A DNA stretch of 64,000 nucleotides, taken from the NCBI RefSeq assembly GCF_040954645.1, contig NC_092803.1, positions 10,789,230 through 10,853,229 on the forward strand. Reading direction: 5' to 3'. Every line of letters begins with the position of its first letter. Within the stretch, counting starts at the first letter, position 1. Shown here in pieces: positions 34,721 through 46,949 of the stretch. Origin of the DNA: Diabrotica undecimpunctata. Lineage: Eukaryota > Arthropoda > Insecta > Coleoptera > Chrysomelidae. The position numbers and the translations under genes were made by a program. The notes under the pieces were generated by a model. The model was not told the origin of the DNA. It ran no database searches and worked only from the letters and a program-made list of their open reading frames with translations.

Positions 34721-35395
34721 CATCATCATCAGTGGCATTACAGCTCGTTATGAGTCAAAGCCTTCTTCAGAACAATCTTCAATTCGCTCCTGTCTCTGGC
34801 AACTCTTCTCCATGCTTTAAATCCGATGGATTTTAGACCATCCTTTATGTTATCTTGATACCTAAGTTCTGGTCTTCCTCTGGCTCGTCTTCCCACTGGT
34901 CCTCTTCGGTCGAAAATTTTTCTGATTTTTGCATTTTCATCTCGCCTAATTACATGTCCTATCCATCGAAGGCGTGCTAATTTAATACATTTTACAACGT
35001 CAGGTTCCCCAAAACTTCTGTATAACTCAAACTTGTAGCGCCTACGCCTCAAACCCTGTTCTTGGACTCCTCCATATATTTTCCTTAGAATTTTTCCCTC
35101 GAAACGTTTAAGCAATTCTTGGTCGTTCTGTGTAAGTGACCACGTGACCACTGGCCTTATTAGTGTTTTATATATGGTAACTTTAATTTTTTTGGGTAGT
35201 TTTTGGGCCATCTGTTTCCTCAAGCCATAATAGCACTTATTGGCAAGCACTATTCTTTTAATTTTTTCGCTGACATTGTTGTCTTTGGGTAGCGGGCCCA
35301 GGAAGACAAATGTGCCCACACCTTCCACATCCAGATCATCAATAAATAGTCTAGGTAACTGGTTTCCTGATCTAGTACAATACATATACTTGGTT
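34721..35395 (-). mobile_element. LINE group B, 3' segment (part of a 5'-inverted insertion)
   Basis: Minus strand, one open frame of 215 codons (35385-34738): 'KCYYGLRKQMAQKL', 'IYKTLIRPVVTWSL', 'FEGKILRKIYGGVQEQG', 'RLRWIGHVIRRDENAKI', 'GRRARGRPELRYQDNI', 'FKAWRRVARDRSELK', ending just before a (GAT)n tail (CATCATCATC at 34721-34730). This is the post-RT C-terminal domain. At 35395 it meets a plus-strand piece of the same LINE type. Confidence 0.9.
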
Positions 35396-35630
35396 TTCTG
35401 TGCGTTTCTTTACAAAAAAGGAGATATGATGGTGTGTGATAATTATAGAGGCATCACCCTACTTAACGTGGCATATAAAGTATTGTCCAACGTATTGTAC
35501 AGAAGATTGATCCCCTATACTGAACAAATAGTTGGAAACTACCAGTGCGGTTTCCGGCCCAATAAATCAACAACGGATCAAATCTTCACAGTCAGGCAGA
35601 TTCTTGAGAAAACGCTTGTGGCGTACTCCC
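35396..35630 (+). mobile_element. LINE group B, inverted 5' segment
   Basis: Plus strand: 'LYKKGDMMVCDNYRGITLLN', 'YKVLSNVLYRRLIPYTEQI', 'YQCGFRPNKSTTDQIFTVRQ', 'ILEKTL', all early RT motifs. It starts exactly where the minus-strand 3' segment stops, which is the arrangement produced by twin priming. No catalytic box is included. Confidence 0.85.
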
Positions 35631-36384
35631 ATTAAAAAAGTAATTACAATATAAAGCTTCTTGTATGGCTTAATACAATCAAGAGAATAATTAGTTTTAA
35701 GCATGTTTTACGACTTTTAAAATACAATTATCCAAGCACAACTACGAATACCACTAATCCTCATTTCTAATATATCTAGAATGCAGAATATTATAATATA
35801 CCTTCTAAAATTTTATTTGCCCATCTCATAATGTCATTAAAGGGATTCTATTGTTATTGTTTTAGTGTAGAATGCCACCATTTTATTTCCAGTCAGACTA
35901 CGAATAATGAAGTATAACTAGGAATAAAGGATATTTCTTCCTGTTGTTAAAGGAATTTTTATCTATTGCAAAATACCAAGACAATTTAAGTAAATACGAT
36001 CATTATATTCGTATTTTCATGCATTTTACTTTGATTTGTATACAAATATGCAAACAGTTTATACCCACTAAGTGTAATAAAAAAAAAGGAAATCCTTGTG
36101 TTCGACGTTCGACTTAAAAGTCGTGTGCATATTTTAGAAGTAAAACAATCTCGTCATATCTTGTTTAATAAATTTTTTAAAACTGTGTTTGGTTAAATTC
36201 TTTATCAAGACCATCTTGAAATTTACGGTTTACTTCATTTTGCTGTTTTCAGTAATATACATATTTTTTCAAGAGGGTATTGTAGGTGGTAAGCCATGTT
36301 GCCACCTTTATTTCGATATATAAAATCCATTATTTTTTTTATTTAGTATAAATTAAAAATATATACACATCTATACTACAAAAG
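35631..36384. other. No gene recognised
   Basis: AT-rich unassigned DNA between two LINE insertions. Confidence 0.6.
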
Positions 36385-38362
36385 GTGAATCTAACAATTA
36401 GTGAACAATGGGAAGTGTGTAAAAATTACATTAAAAACGCAGCAAATAACATTCTAGGACCACAAAGACCACCACCACGCAATGAGTGGTTCGATGCTGA
36501 GTGCGAGGACATTACAAGAAGAAAGAACAATGCATATAAACTAATGCAGCAAAGAAGAACCCGAGAAAAAAAACAAAAATATAAAGATCTCGGAAGAGAA
36601 GAGAAGTACATCCATCGAAGAAAAAAGCGAACTTATGAAAATAGAATATTGGAAGAACTTGAGGCATTAAAAAAGAAAAATCAAACAAGAAAATTCTATA
36701 AAAATCTAAATAAAGCAAGAAAAGAATTTAAACCAAAGATCGGACTATGTAAGGATAAGGAGGGGCATATACTCAATATAAAAGAAGAAGTATTGAAAAG
36801 GTGGGTGGAACACTATAAAGAACTACTTACAATCGAAGTAGAAGATCCAAATCAACCACCTCCAGGAGCAAACAACAATACACCATTGGAGCCTCCATCA
36901 ATTCAGGAAGTACGGGATGCAACAAAACACCTAAAAAATAATAAATCTCCAGGAAGTGATGGTATACCCGCGGAAATCATACTGAGAGCCTGGAATGAGA
37001 AACAAATCCCAGAAGAGTGGTGTATTGGGATCGTTTGCCCGCTACACAAAAAGGGTGATGAATTAGAATGCAGAAACCCTCCTTAATACAGCATACAAAA
37101 TATTTTTGAGTATTTTATGTGGTCGCCTGAATGCATATTCAGAGGAACTTCTTGGCATATATCAAAGTGGTTTTAGGCCTGGTCGATCAACAACAGACCA
37201 GATCTTTGTGCTAAGGCAAATACTGGAAAAAACCAATGAATTCAATATCGACACATACCATCTTTTCGTAGACTTCAAATCGGCCTATGATAGTGTCCTA
37301 AGAAATATATTGTATGAAGCCATGGATGAATTCCACATCCCCGATAAACTGATAAGATTGGTTAAGGCTACAATGCGTAAAGTTGTTTGCAAAGTCGAAA
37401 TACAGAGCGAACAATCACAGGCATTTTAAACGCATGTTGGGCTGCGATAGGGAGATGCGCTGGCGTGTCTCCTTTTCAACAGAGCTCTAGAAAAGGCGAT
37501 CAGGGATGCCCAAATAGACAACAGAGGAAACATTTTTAATATATCATCTCTAATTTTGGCATATGCAGATGATGTCGACCCAGTTGCCCGCACAACACGC
37601 AAGCTAGAAGAAATGTATACCACCTTATAAAACGCCTCAAAAAATATGGGCCTGCAAGTAAATGAAGATAAAACTAAGATAATGGCATTAACATCCAACA
37701 ATAGAGCCAGAAACATCGGCTACCAATTCACGGTTGATAATTCTACCTTTGAAGTGGTGGACAAATTCACATACTTAGGCTCCCTGATCACCAAGGAGAA
37801 CGTCATGACGGAAGAAATCAAGCGAAGAATAATCCTAGCAAACAAATGCTATTTTGGACTGAGTAGACATATGAGAAGTAGAAACTTAAGCCAAAAAACA
37901 AAAATAACCATATACAAAACCCTTATACAACCAGTGTTGACATCATTTCCAAGACAGATCTGCTCATATTTCAACGAAGGATTCTGAGAAGAATATTCGG
38001 TGGCATCTGTGAAAATGGTGTTTGGAGAAGGAGGTACAACTACGAGATATATCACAGATATAAACATTTATTTGGTGGTATAGACACTACGTCTTTATAA
38101 AAATAGGAAGACTAAGATGGACAGGACATCTGGCAAGATCACAGCAGAACAACCCTCCTAGAAGAATCCTTATGTCGCAACCTGTGGGAAGTAGAAGTAG
38201 CGGTAGGCCAAAACTCAGATGGAGAGATGGTGTAGATGAGGATGGTAGACAAATAGGTGCAGCAAACTGGCAACAGTTGGCAATGGATAGAACTGACTGG
38301 CGTAATAGACTTGGGAAGGTCGACACTCTTTTATAGGGCTGTAGCACCAATGATGATGATAC
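36385..38362 (+). mobile_element. LINE group B, longest copy of the group
   Basis: Plus strand. 36385-37086 is an open linker and RT start: 'NEWFDAECEDITRRKNNAY', a long basic coiled-coil-like stretch, 'KEEVLKRWVEHYKELL', 'NNKSPGSDGIPAEI', 'CPLHKKGDELEC'. A small deletion then removes the 'YRGI' box. 37106-37429: 'YQSGFRPGRSTTDQIFVLRQ', 'LFVDFKSAYDSVLRNIL'. Next 'GDALACLLFNRALEKAI'-like, 'LAYADDVDP' (about 37558-37585; both Asp kept), 'GLQVNEDKTKIMALTSN', 'FTYLGSLITKEN', then frameshifted C-terminal blocks to 38335 and a TGATGATGAT tail at 38351-38360. 5' truncated before the endonuclease. Inactive, but the most complete guide to group B. Confidence 0.9.
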
Positions 38363-38579
38363 TACAAAAGATTAGATGAATTTTTTTTATATTTGTTGAT
38401 TGTAAGTAAATTAGAATGTACCAAGTAAACAAAATGAATCTGAACATGTACATACATATTGCACTGATGATGAAATAGTTATTCCGAAAACGTTCTGTGA
38501 TATAGCCTGATAGGGTTTTTTTTATTATTATACCTTTTATAAAGGAATTTTTAAATAAATGAATATATTTTTTTGCACT

Positions 38580-38900
38580 CATCATCATCAGCCGTTTTGA
38601 GTCCACTGCTGGACATAGACCACCCGTAAATAATTCCATGCATTCTATCTTAAGCACCCTGAATCCAGTTGTGCTGAATGCGCTTGATGTCATCTAACCA
38701 CCTTGTTGGAGGACGTCCTCGATTACGATAAGCATCGTGTCTAGGTCTCCATTCCAGAATTTTCTTGGTCCACCTTTCATCGTTTAATCTGGAAACATGC
38801 CCCGCCCAGTTTCATTTCAATGTTGTAATCCTAAAAACACCAGTTTTTCTCCTAATTATTGTATTTGATACTTTGTCTCTGAGGGATATATTCACTTACG
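38580..38900 (-). mobile_element. LINE (RTE-like group D), 3' end
   Basis: Minus strand: 'GHVSRLNDERWTKKILEWRP', 'NRGRPPTRWLDDIKRI' and a decayed terminal 'MSSSGLK' region, with a (GAT)n tail at 38580-38590 (ATCATCATC on the plus strand). 5' truncated near 38900. Confidence 0.8.
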
Positions 38901-39034
38901 CCTAATTTAAAATTTTCGTGAATTTGCGATAAACTTTATATGATTTTTACCTCTACTTTTCTGCGCCTCTCCTCTTTCTCTTACTCTTCTTTTCTACGCT
39001 CCTCATTCAGCTCTTCCTCTAAGTCCTGATGGAG

Positions 39035-39990
39035 TACGTACAGTTCAAGTCATACTGCCAAAACCATACAATAAAAGTACATAATAACCTTTGTGAACAT
39101 TTTGGAGTTAAAAGAGTTCGAGAAGATTTGGCCGGATCGATTTATTGTCGCCAAGATGTAAAAGATTGTGTAAGGATGGTCGAAAAAGTCCTCGAAGAAG
39201 AAGTTGTGGTAAAAGAGCACAATATCTTTCCGGAAAGGATTTTGAACAACTTGCAGTGGATATTCTTGATCCACTTTTGATGACAGAGATAGAAATCAAG
39301 TACCTGCAGTAATGGTCGCAATGAATTATTCTTTAAAATGGCTTAAAATGCGCCACATTTTAATCAAGGAATGACTACAATGGCAGAAGCATTCCTAATA
39401 CACGTCGTATCATGACATTGAGTTCCTTTAGAACTACATTCTGATCAAGTGCAAAATTTTGAATCAGAATTATGGAAGAATTAACGAAAATCTTGGGAAT
39501 TAAGAAAACTCGCACTTAGTTGAGTTAGTTAGAATTTGCACGGAATGGTCGAAAGGCATAATAGAACTGTTTGTCAGTACTTGTCAATGTTTATCGCTGA
39601 TAATTAAAAAGATTTTGTTACTTTAATTCCTCTATTTCTGCTACCCTATTGAAATTCCTCTATTCCTGTTAGCCTATAGAAGTACCGAACATGAAGCAAC
39701 CGGTTATTCTCCATCAATGATTATCATTTAAGCTTTCTCAGGGCTTGTTTAAGAACATGACCTTTCTACGAAGAAGAACGTTCATCCCTGACCTTCATCG
39801 CAAATTTGAAACAAAAATTGGAAAAAGTCTACGAATTTTCGCGTAAAAGTTTTAATGTCATAAAGCCAAGGCTACGCTTGACATGCATGCTGCTGGAACA
39901 ACTTTTAAAAGTGACTCAGTATGGTTAAACAATCCCAACCGCAACAAAGACCTTTGTATGAAACTTCAACAAAACTGTCATGAAGATAAT
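39035..39990 (+). mobile_element. Ty3/gypsy-type LTR retrotransposon relic, integrase region
   Basis: Plus strand, many frame breaks. Zinc-binding N-terminal part: 'HEHFGVKR'-like and 'CRQDVKDCVRMVEKV' (39100-39190). Core: 'FEQLAVDILDPLL' (about 39243, first Asp), 'VPLELHSDQ' (about 39425, second Asp), 'MVERHNRTVCQYLSMFIADN' (about 39545-39605, Glu), 'LIPLFLLPY', 'EHEATGYSPSMI' (about 39690). C-terminal: 'LKQKLEKVYEFSRKSF' and 'SVWLNNPNRNKDLCMKLQQN' (to about 39975). No LTRs, gag, protease or RT are visible nearby, so this is an isolated pol 3' fragment. Confidence 0.85.
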
Positions 39991-40440
39991 AAAATATCTT
40001 ATCTATCTATAGTTTTTTGGTACAAATTATTTACAAATGTGTATAATCATTTGGTTTATAATTGGTTATAGGTATTGGTTAAGATCTAGATCAGATATGT
40101 CAACTTTAAAATGACGTAACTAATAACAAAATCTTTGTTTATACATATTTTTAGATAATTTGTACAAACCTTTTTTTAGTACGATTTTTAGAGTGGAAAT
40201 TGAAACGTCAAATATTAGTTTATTAAAAATGTGATTTTCATCATAATCACAACCAATAATTGTGGCATATTTCCATCAAAAATATAATATTTTAAAATGG
40301 CAGACATTAAGAATCTAAGTGCTATATACAGTAATGTATTGTTATAAGAAAAAAACAACAACTTTATAAAAGTCTCATAAAAATTATACAGATTAGAGGG
40401 TTCTTACCAAGTTCAAATGAAATCAAGTGTTGTTTTTTAT
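39991..40440. other. No gene recognised
   Basis: AT-rich spacer. Confidence 0.5.
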
Positions 40441-42021
40441 TTGTGTTTGGCTTTTCCCTTCTTTATTAGTAGTTGAAGAAGAGGATATGGTTTTAAAGAT
40501 ATTAAAAGAGGAAATTAAAACGGCATTAAAAAACAGCAAAAATGGTAAAGCAGTAGGTCCAGACCAAATTCCTATAGAAACCTTCAAATGCATAAATGAT
40601 GAAACTATAGACATTATAGTAGACTTATTTAACTCAATATACAAAACAGGACACATACCGAAACAATGGTTACTCTCCACCTTTTGTGCTGTCCCTTAAA
40701 ATACAAACGCTAAATATTGCAGTGAATACAGAACAATATCACTAATAAGTCACATTCTCAAATTATTCCTGAAATTAATACATGGTCGTATAAATAAAAA
40801 ACTGGAAGAAGGAATAGATGATAGTCAGTTTGGGTTCAGAAACGGACTAGGAACCAGAGAAACGTTATTTGCTTTTAATATGTTAGCTCAAAGATGCATG
40901 GATATGAATGTTGATGTGTATGTTTGTTACGTTGATTTTGAAAGAGCATTTGACAAAGTAAGATATGAAAAATAAGTCCAAATTCTTAAGACAAAAAACA
41001 TAAACCATAGGGACTTACGAATAATAACAAACCTCTACTGGAATCAAAGAGCACAAATCCTAATAGATAACGAACCCACTCCAGAAATTGAAATCAAGAG
41101 AGGAGTTAGGCAGGGATGTATCATGTCCCCATTACTATTTAATGTATATAGTGAAGCAATTTTTGAAGAAGCATTACTATCTCAAAGTGAAGGAATAATA
41201 ATTAACGGAAGATCTATTAACAACATAAGATATGCAGATGACACCGTGATTATGGCAAGCTCTGCTGAACAACCCCAATTAATGATAAACAAAACAAACA
41301 GTTTCTGTGAAAAATATGGACTAAAAATAAATATAAAAAGACCAAATACATGATAATAACAAAGAAAGCAAATATACCAACAAACATACATTTGGGAAAT
41401 GTACCGATAGAAAGGGTTGATAAATACAAATACTTAGGAACCTGGATTTCAGACAATAATGATCAAACAACTTAAATAAGAGCAAGGATAGAACTAACAA
41501 CAAATGCGTTTGTAAAAATAAAAACAATTCTCTGCAAAAAAGACCTCAGATTAAAACTGGGAGTAAGAGCACTGAGATGTTACGTGTTTTCGTTACTGCA
41601 ATATACACTTAAAAGCTGGACATGGAAAGTAAGAACACATAAATAAGTTACAGTCCTTTGAAATGTGGTGTTACAGGAGGATGCTTAGAATAGCATGGAC
41701 ACAGAAGAAAACTAACCCGGAAGTATTACGAGAAATGGGCAAAGAATGCGAAATAATAAACACAATAAAAATAAGAAAGTTACAATAATATCTGGGACAC
41801 GTAATAAGGGGACAGCGATATGAACTGCTAAGGCTGATAATACAGGGAAAGATAAGAGGAGGAAGGAGTATAGGAAGAAGGTGTGTCATGGTTGAAGAAT
41901 TTAAGGTACTGGTTTAAATGCAGTTCTATAGAACTCTTCAGACCAGCAGTAGATAGAGTAAAGATAGTGATGATGATATCCAACCTCCGATCGGGAGACG
42001 GCACTTACAGAAGAAGAAGAT
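40441..42021 (+). mobile_element. LINE (RTE-like group A), near-complete RT copy
   Basis: Plus strand. RT start 'NSKNGKAVGPDQIPIETFK' (about 40530-40590), 'YCSEYRTISLISHILKLFLK', 'SQFGFRNGLGTRETLFAFN', 'VCYVDFERAFDKVRYEK' then a TAA, 'IITNLYWNQRAQI', 'RGVRQGCIMSPLLFNVYSE' and 'NNIRYADDTVIMASSAEQ' (catalytic box intact at about 41227-41245), 'KYLGTWISDNN', and in shifted frames 'FEMWCYRRMLRIAWTQKKTN', 'YLGHVIRGQRYELLRL', 'GRR', 'SSIELFRPAVDRVKI'. Ends AAGAAGAAGA at about 42010-42020. Two or three stops and several frameshifts. Confidence 0.9.
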
Positions 42022-43014
42022 TAGTAGTTGCTTGTTTAATAAATACTAGGATAGTGTAAATAAAACAGTTCTACCTATTATGCCAAAATGTGCGATGAAC
42101 ATTACAAAGACAGACAGGTCTATGTAAAGTTTGCTTTTCCGTAGTATGAGTTCTCTTCTTTGATTCTCGGTCAAATTAACCTAAAATGTATATAGAAGAA
42201 TAGAAGAGATATGGAAACCATAGTGATAAGTTTGTAAGTAAATGTATGTTAGGTTATTCTGTTAATTTTGTAGTAGCATCCTCACAAGGATAAGCTTGTA
42301 AAGACACAACAACGTCATTGTATAGTGTATTTTTTATAATTTATAGAATGTTTTGATAGAGAGTTAAATAAACTTGAAAGATCAGCAAACCTTAAAGAGT
42401 TCCACTTAAATCTAATAGAAAGCCAAATGATAGTCTAAAACTAAAAAGTCAAAAATTATTTTATCCAAAGTATTTATATCCCTGTACTTTCTATCACTTG
42501 ACAACCCTGTTGATTGGGGAACGTGATGCTTGCGCAGATAAATATATGTCGGAATTTCACAAATATAGGTGTACATGCTTCGTGAATAAGGCATCTTGGG
42601 TATTCGTTATTTACAGAATTCTTTGGGCTTTCGTGGCCATAAATAACTTCTTAAAAATGAAATTCTTTATACACAAAGAAAAAATATTTATTTTAAAATA
42701 AATCTTTAGACTTATTTTCATTAATCTTTTTTACTTTTATAGGCTAGGTGCATATTTTCATTATGGCAATGAAAAAATGAGCTATTTATTTTAAAAATTA
42801 AATTTATTTATCAATTACGTCTTTATTTAATTGAACGTAAAATAGGTTTTTCAATTGGAACTCCCAGTAGCAATGAGATTTACACGGAAAGGGCAACCAA
42901 TTTACCTTTTAACTTTTTCATACCAGACTATTTTTAACTTAACATAAAAAATATATTGGTAAATTTTTCCGAATATAAAATATGTCTAAATAATGGCTGC
43001 TATTTTTTTTTTCA
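42022..43014. other. No gene recognised
   Basis: AT-rich; a few short frames, none resembling a protein family. Confidence 0.6.
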
Positions 43015-43290
43015 CCATTAAAGTCTCCTAGCTATTGAAGCTCTTGCCATTCCTGTTACTAGGTTTAAATGAGTAAATTCAAATCGAATAAAAGTTCTAT
43101 ATAGGGAAACCAACAAATCGCTTTTATCATCCCCGCCGATGCTTTTTTTTGTACAATCTAATAATTTCAGGTATGCTAATGTATATTTAAGATCTCTGTT
43201 TTTGTTCCATTGCTTTACTTTGTCCATGGGATCTACAGCCATATTGTCAACTTTGTTATTATTAAAAAACATCTCACAGTTACTTTATCG
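43015..43290 (-). mobile_element. LINE RT C-terminal fragment (I/Jockey-like)
   Basis: Minus strand frame 43272-43018: 'KKSIGGDDKSDLLVSLYRTF' and 'IRFEFTHLNLVTGMARASI' match the post-catalytic block that usually reads like 'WGADR-LL-LYR-LIRSKLDYG'. Decayed but recognisable; the clade is uncertain. Confidence 0.55.
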
Positions 43291-43615
43291 TTGCTAACTC
43301 TGCATTCAGATGTTGCTTTACCAATTTTTTTAAACATCATAGTTGGTGGGATTGTAAGTCCATTATGAATATTGATGGTGGCAAATGCCACCTCCAAGAG
43401 AGAAGAGGTTAAAACTAGAATAATTTTAGATCTAGACTGTTAAAAATAAAAAAATGTTTACAACATTTTGATCCTTATTGGTTGTACCTCTATTTTAGTC
43501 TTAAAATTGTTCCCAATTTCCAATATCCCATATCCATTACAATCCTTGATCCGTGTGTTAATAGGTAGTAACAGCTATGTCACTTTGGCAGCACTTTTTT
43601 GCCTCTCTGGTGCTT
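43291..43615. other. No gene recognised
   Basis: Unassigned spacer. Confidence 0.5.
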
Positions 43616-44062
43616 ATCTCAAATGATTGACGTTAATAACGTTAATATTAATGCCTTTTTTAATTCGTCCACGGTTTCCTTGAAGATAAATTTAGAGTAG
43701 ATAGTAGTTAAGAAGTGAAGGCAATGAAATATAGTTCTGTCTCACTCCACGATGAATCTTCACTACATTCGTTTTATTCTGACTGCTTCAAATGTTTGCA
43801 TTTTGGTGAAAATATGCAACATGCTGGTGTTGGTAATCACTTTATATCTGTTACAAAGATCTTATAATTTTGTTATGACCGACCCACTCATAGGCCTTCT
43901 CGAAGTCGATAAAGTACACGACGACAATTTTCTTTATTCCCACATATCTAAACTGTGAACTAAACAATGAATAATGATTCACTGGTTCTAAGATTGTTCC
44001 TAAAATCAAATTGTGTTTCGCATAATGTTTCTTCCACAAAATTTCCTATAGTATTTTTACGA
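43616..44062 (-). mobile_element. LINE (RTE-like group A), short RT fragment
   Basis: Minus strand: 'FRNNLRTSESLFIV' in one frame (about 44010-43965), 'VVVYFIDFEKAYEWVGHNKI' in another (43925-43866), then 'VKIHRGVRQNYISLPSLLN' near 43755-43700. The order is that of group A. Broken by at least two frameshifts. Confidence 0.75.
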
Positions 44063-44562
44063 AAATTTTTAATAAATTACTATATTCTTTGGTAGGACTG
44101 GTACTTTATTGTAAATCTAGTATAAAATGTGGATCTAAAATATTATTTTTTTGTAAGAAATCAACCACACAATTAAAAATAAAGACATAATGAAAATTTG
44201 CAAATCATATGATAGGAGTAAATTATAATACATGAACTAAAAGACTACTACAATGGACACTTCGTGAATATAAAATGTAACAACAATTGTAGAAGTGGGT
44301 TTTTGTTGTAGGCAACAATTTAACAAAAATATGGAGTTAACTGACGTAGTGGCTAAAGTAACAAGAATGGAAGAAATGTGCTCACAATACAAAATGTGTA
44401 AGACGTAATGCAGCTTGCTTTGTAGCTCGAAGAATGACCTTTAATATTATGAAAAAGTAAAAACCTATTTTAGAATAGAATGTAATCTACTCGCCTACTA
44501 GAAAGAACTACTTCTGCACTTCAGCTTTTGATTAAAAATATAACATAAAGTAAAATGGACAA
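44063..44562. other. No gene recognised
   Basis: AT-rich unassigned DNA. Confidence 0.5.
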
Positions 44563-44600
44563 TAAACATATAGATAGACAAAGGTCTATCTATATGTTTA
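44563..44600. repeat. Perfect 17-bp hairpin, 4-nt loop
   Basis: TAAACATATAGATAGAC, loop AAAG, then its exact complement. Confidence 0.95.
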
Positions 44601-44916
44601 AAAAAGTAACAGTTCTCTACTTAAATGTGTATACAAGTAACTGACATACGAGGGATTATGACGGTATAACAGCATCCCCGTATAAATAGTTATTATTTAT
44701 GATAATGACAATTAAATAGTATTAATTGAAATGCCAGTTTGTTTAATTTAATAATGTTTTGTAATTTGAGAACGATTTCCGCATTGGAAATTAAAACGTC
44801 AATAAACTTATTTTATATTTAAATTGTGGCTTATTTTTAATAAAAATAATAATTTTGCTTTAAGATACCACAAGAGAATAGCTTCAGAACAATATTAAAA
44901 ATTTATTATTCATTAC

Positions 44917-45063
44917 CATCATCATGCAACCTCTTCTGTCCACTGCTGGACATAGGCCTCTCCCATTTTTCGCCACTCTTCACGGTTCTATGCTTCTTGT
45001 TGCCATTTCTTGGATATTCGTCTAATGTCGTCCATCCAGCGTGTTGATGGTCGTCCCCTGCTG
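44917..45063 (-). mobile_element. LINE (RTE-like group D), 3' end
   Basis: Minus strand: decayed 'TLDGRH'/'WMDDIRR'-like segment, 'IQEMATRSIEP' and an ending equivalent to 'GEAYVQQWTE', with a GATGATGG tail at 44917-44924. About 145 bp only. Confidence 0.7.
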
Positions 45064-45329
45064 CGGAAAATTTATTATAAAAACAAAAAAAATTATTGAG
45101 GACCTACAACCAAGTCCGGGCCTCTGGTATGGGCGGCACTGGAGAAGCACTCAACCAACAAAACTGAAATAAACAGACCAAATCCTGATATGAAAAACAA
45201 AAAACAAACCCAAACGTAAAAAATAATAAATCTTTTAGTTCTGTATGACTTGTCCTGTAGTTCTGTAGTCTCCTATAAGTCTGACTTCCTATGGTATTTT
45301 CCAGTGAGTGTATGTTTGTGTGGGAATTG

Positions 45330-45432
45330 TAAGATGGCTAGAAAATAGACCGGATTATTCTTCGTTTTCGGAGACTTATCCTTGAGCAGGCCAAGACCCA
45401 CCATGGGTTGTGGAGCCAATGATGATGATGAT
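45330..45432 (+). mobile_element. LINE 3' end with (GAT)n tail
   Basis: Plus strand: 'LSRPRPTMGCGAN' resembles the last residues of RTE-like LINEs ('QAKTH-GL'), and a GATGATGATGAT tail follows at 45419-45431. Upstream is too decayed to follow. Confidence 0.5.
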
Positions 45433-46254
45433 TCTTCGTTTTTGTTATTTATGAAAGAAGAGTGTAAAAAATCAAGGTTTGTAATCTTCTATTAAGATAG
45501 AGATTTAGACAAAAAGTTGATTTAGTGGAATAAAAATGTTAATGGTTTGTAAAAACGGAAATATGAACTCAATGAATAAAAAAAATAATAGATTATTAGT
45601 TAGAAGACAAAAAATATTATATAATAAAAGATTTGATGTATTGGCTGGTCTGTAGATTTTAGAAAATGAAATAAAAAAAGTGGCTGCTTGTTAAATAATA
45701 AATTTCGACATACTGGGTCAATTATGGATTTCACCAAGAAAAACAAACCAAAATAATACTCCTTTCCTATTAATAAAAATAAAATACGGTTTTCTCTAAA
45801 TTTAAAACTCCTTAACCTAAAATGAATTCTTAAAAACTTGATCATACAGCCCAGGGTAGCTACGAATCTTTCGTTTCGCACATGCCACACTCTACAAACT
45901 TAAAAAATTTCCAAATACCAACGTCGGTAATACGAGATATCTATAAAAAGTTTCTCCATGGGTAATATAGAGTGCCTAACTCTTAGTGACTATAAATGAC
46001 TATTTTATTTATTTTCAAATCTTAATTAGAGTGACGAATGTTACAAAAAGCCAGTTTATACCATTGACCTAAAGAGATGTATTTGGTGTGCGAAAAATAA
46101 AAATTTCTGGGGACGTATGGAGAAGGCTTATGCCCTATAATGTACACAATATGCTGAAAGATGATGACGATGAAGAAATCAGTGTAGAAAATTACTTAAT
46201 GCTTCTCAAAATAGAAAAAATATTGTTATATAGAGGTCTTATATTTCTATAATA
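45433..46254. other. No gene recognised
   Basis: AT-rich; the 96-codon minus frame at 45890-45600 is Phe/Ile/Leu-rich as expected of random AT-rich translation. Confidence 0.6.
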
Positions 46255-46305
46255 GAAAATATATTACAAATCTCATAGAATCTATGAGATTTGTAATATA
46301 TTTTC
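46255..46305. repeat. Perfect 24-bp hairpin, 3-nt loop
   Basis: GAAAATATATTACAAATCTC plus ATAG, loop AAT, then the exact complement. Longest of the four short hairpins in the window. Confidence 0.95.
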
Positions 46306-46949
46306 TTCAAGAATTTACTCTAATATCACTTAAGTCTAACTGTGTTTTGTCTTTCTCTTTACGTATCCAACCGATATTAACTTTCTTTTCTCTTTCTTCT
46401 TTCTCATATTTTGATTAAGTTTCATTGTCTTTTTTATGTATTAGCTTTTGAGTTTCTGATCATAGATTTTTAGATTGCTACTTGTATTTTCAATCAGCTA
46501 CAGTTTTATTTTATTCTAGATCATTAGATTGCCATCTTTGATGGAAATTAAACGTATCTTCGGTTAAAATAACTTTATTTTGGCATTTACATTTTCACTT
46601 CGAAAACTTCAATTCAAAATTTAAAAATTTTAAGTGTGTTTTCTAGAGTCCATCCTTAATGTGAGCCCATATGTGTTTCCCTATTTTTCTATACTCTTTT
46701 TTTTTCTTTGCTGCTTTGTTTCATGTGCTGCATGTTTTAGATGAAATAATTGTGAAGGTACAAGTTCCTCATAATTTTATATTCAGACATATAGACTATG
46801 GCATATGACGAGACTATACTGTTTTCATAAGTGAAATGCATGCATTTTAGTTATTTCGAAGAGTTATTATTTTTAATTAAACACCCAAACGTGCAAAAGT
46901 GGACTATCCTATAATAATTCTAACAGTTTAAAGCGTTCTCAGTTCCCTA

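Noticed and set aside
37426..37716. 96-codon minus frame and the 87-codon frame at 38087-38350
   Set aside because: Both lie antisense to the group B LINE, whose motifs are on the plus strand.
45600..45890. 96-codon minus-strand gene
   Set aside because: Phe/Ile/Leu/Arg content typical of random AT-rich frames; no motif or start context.
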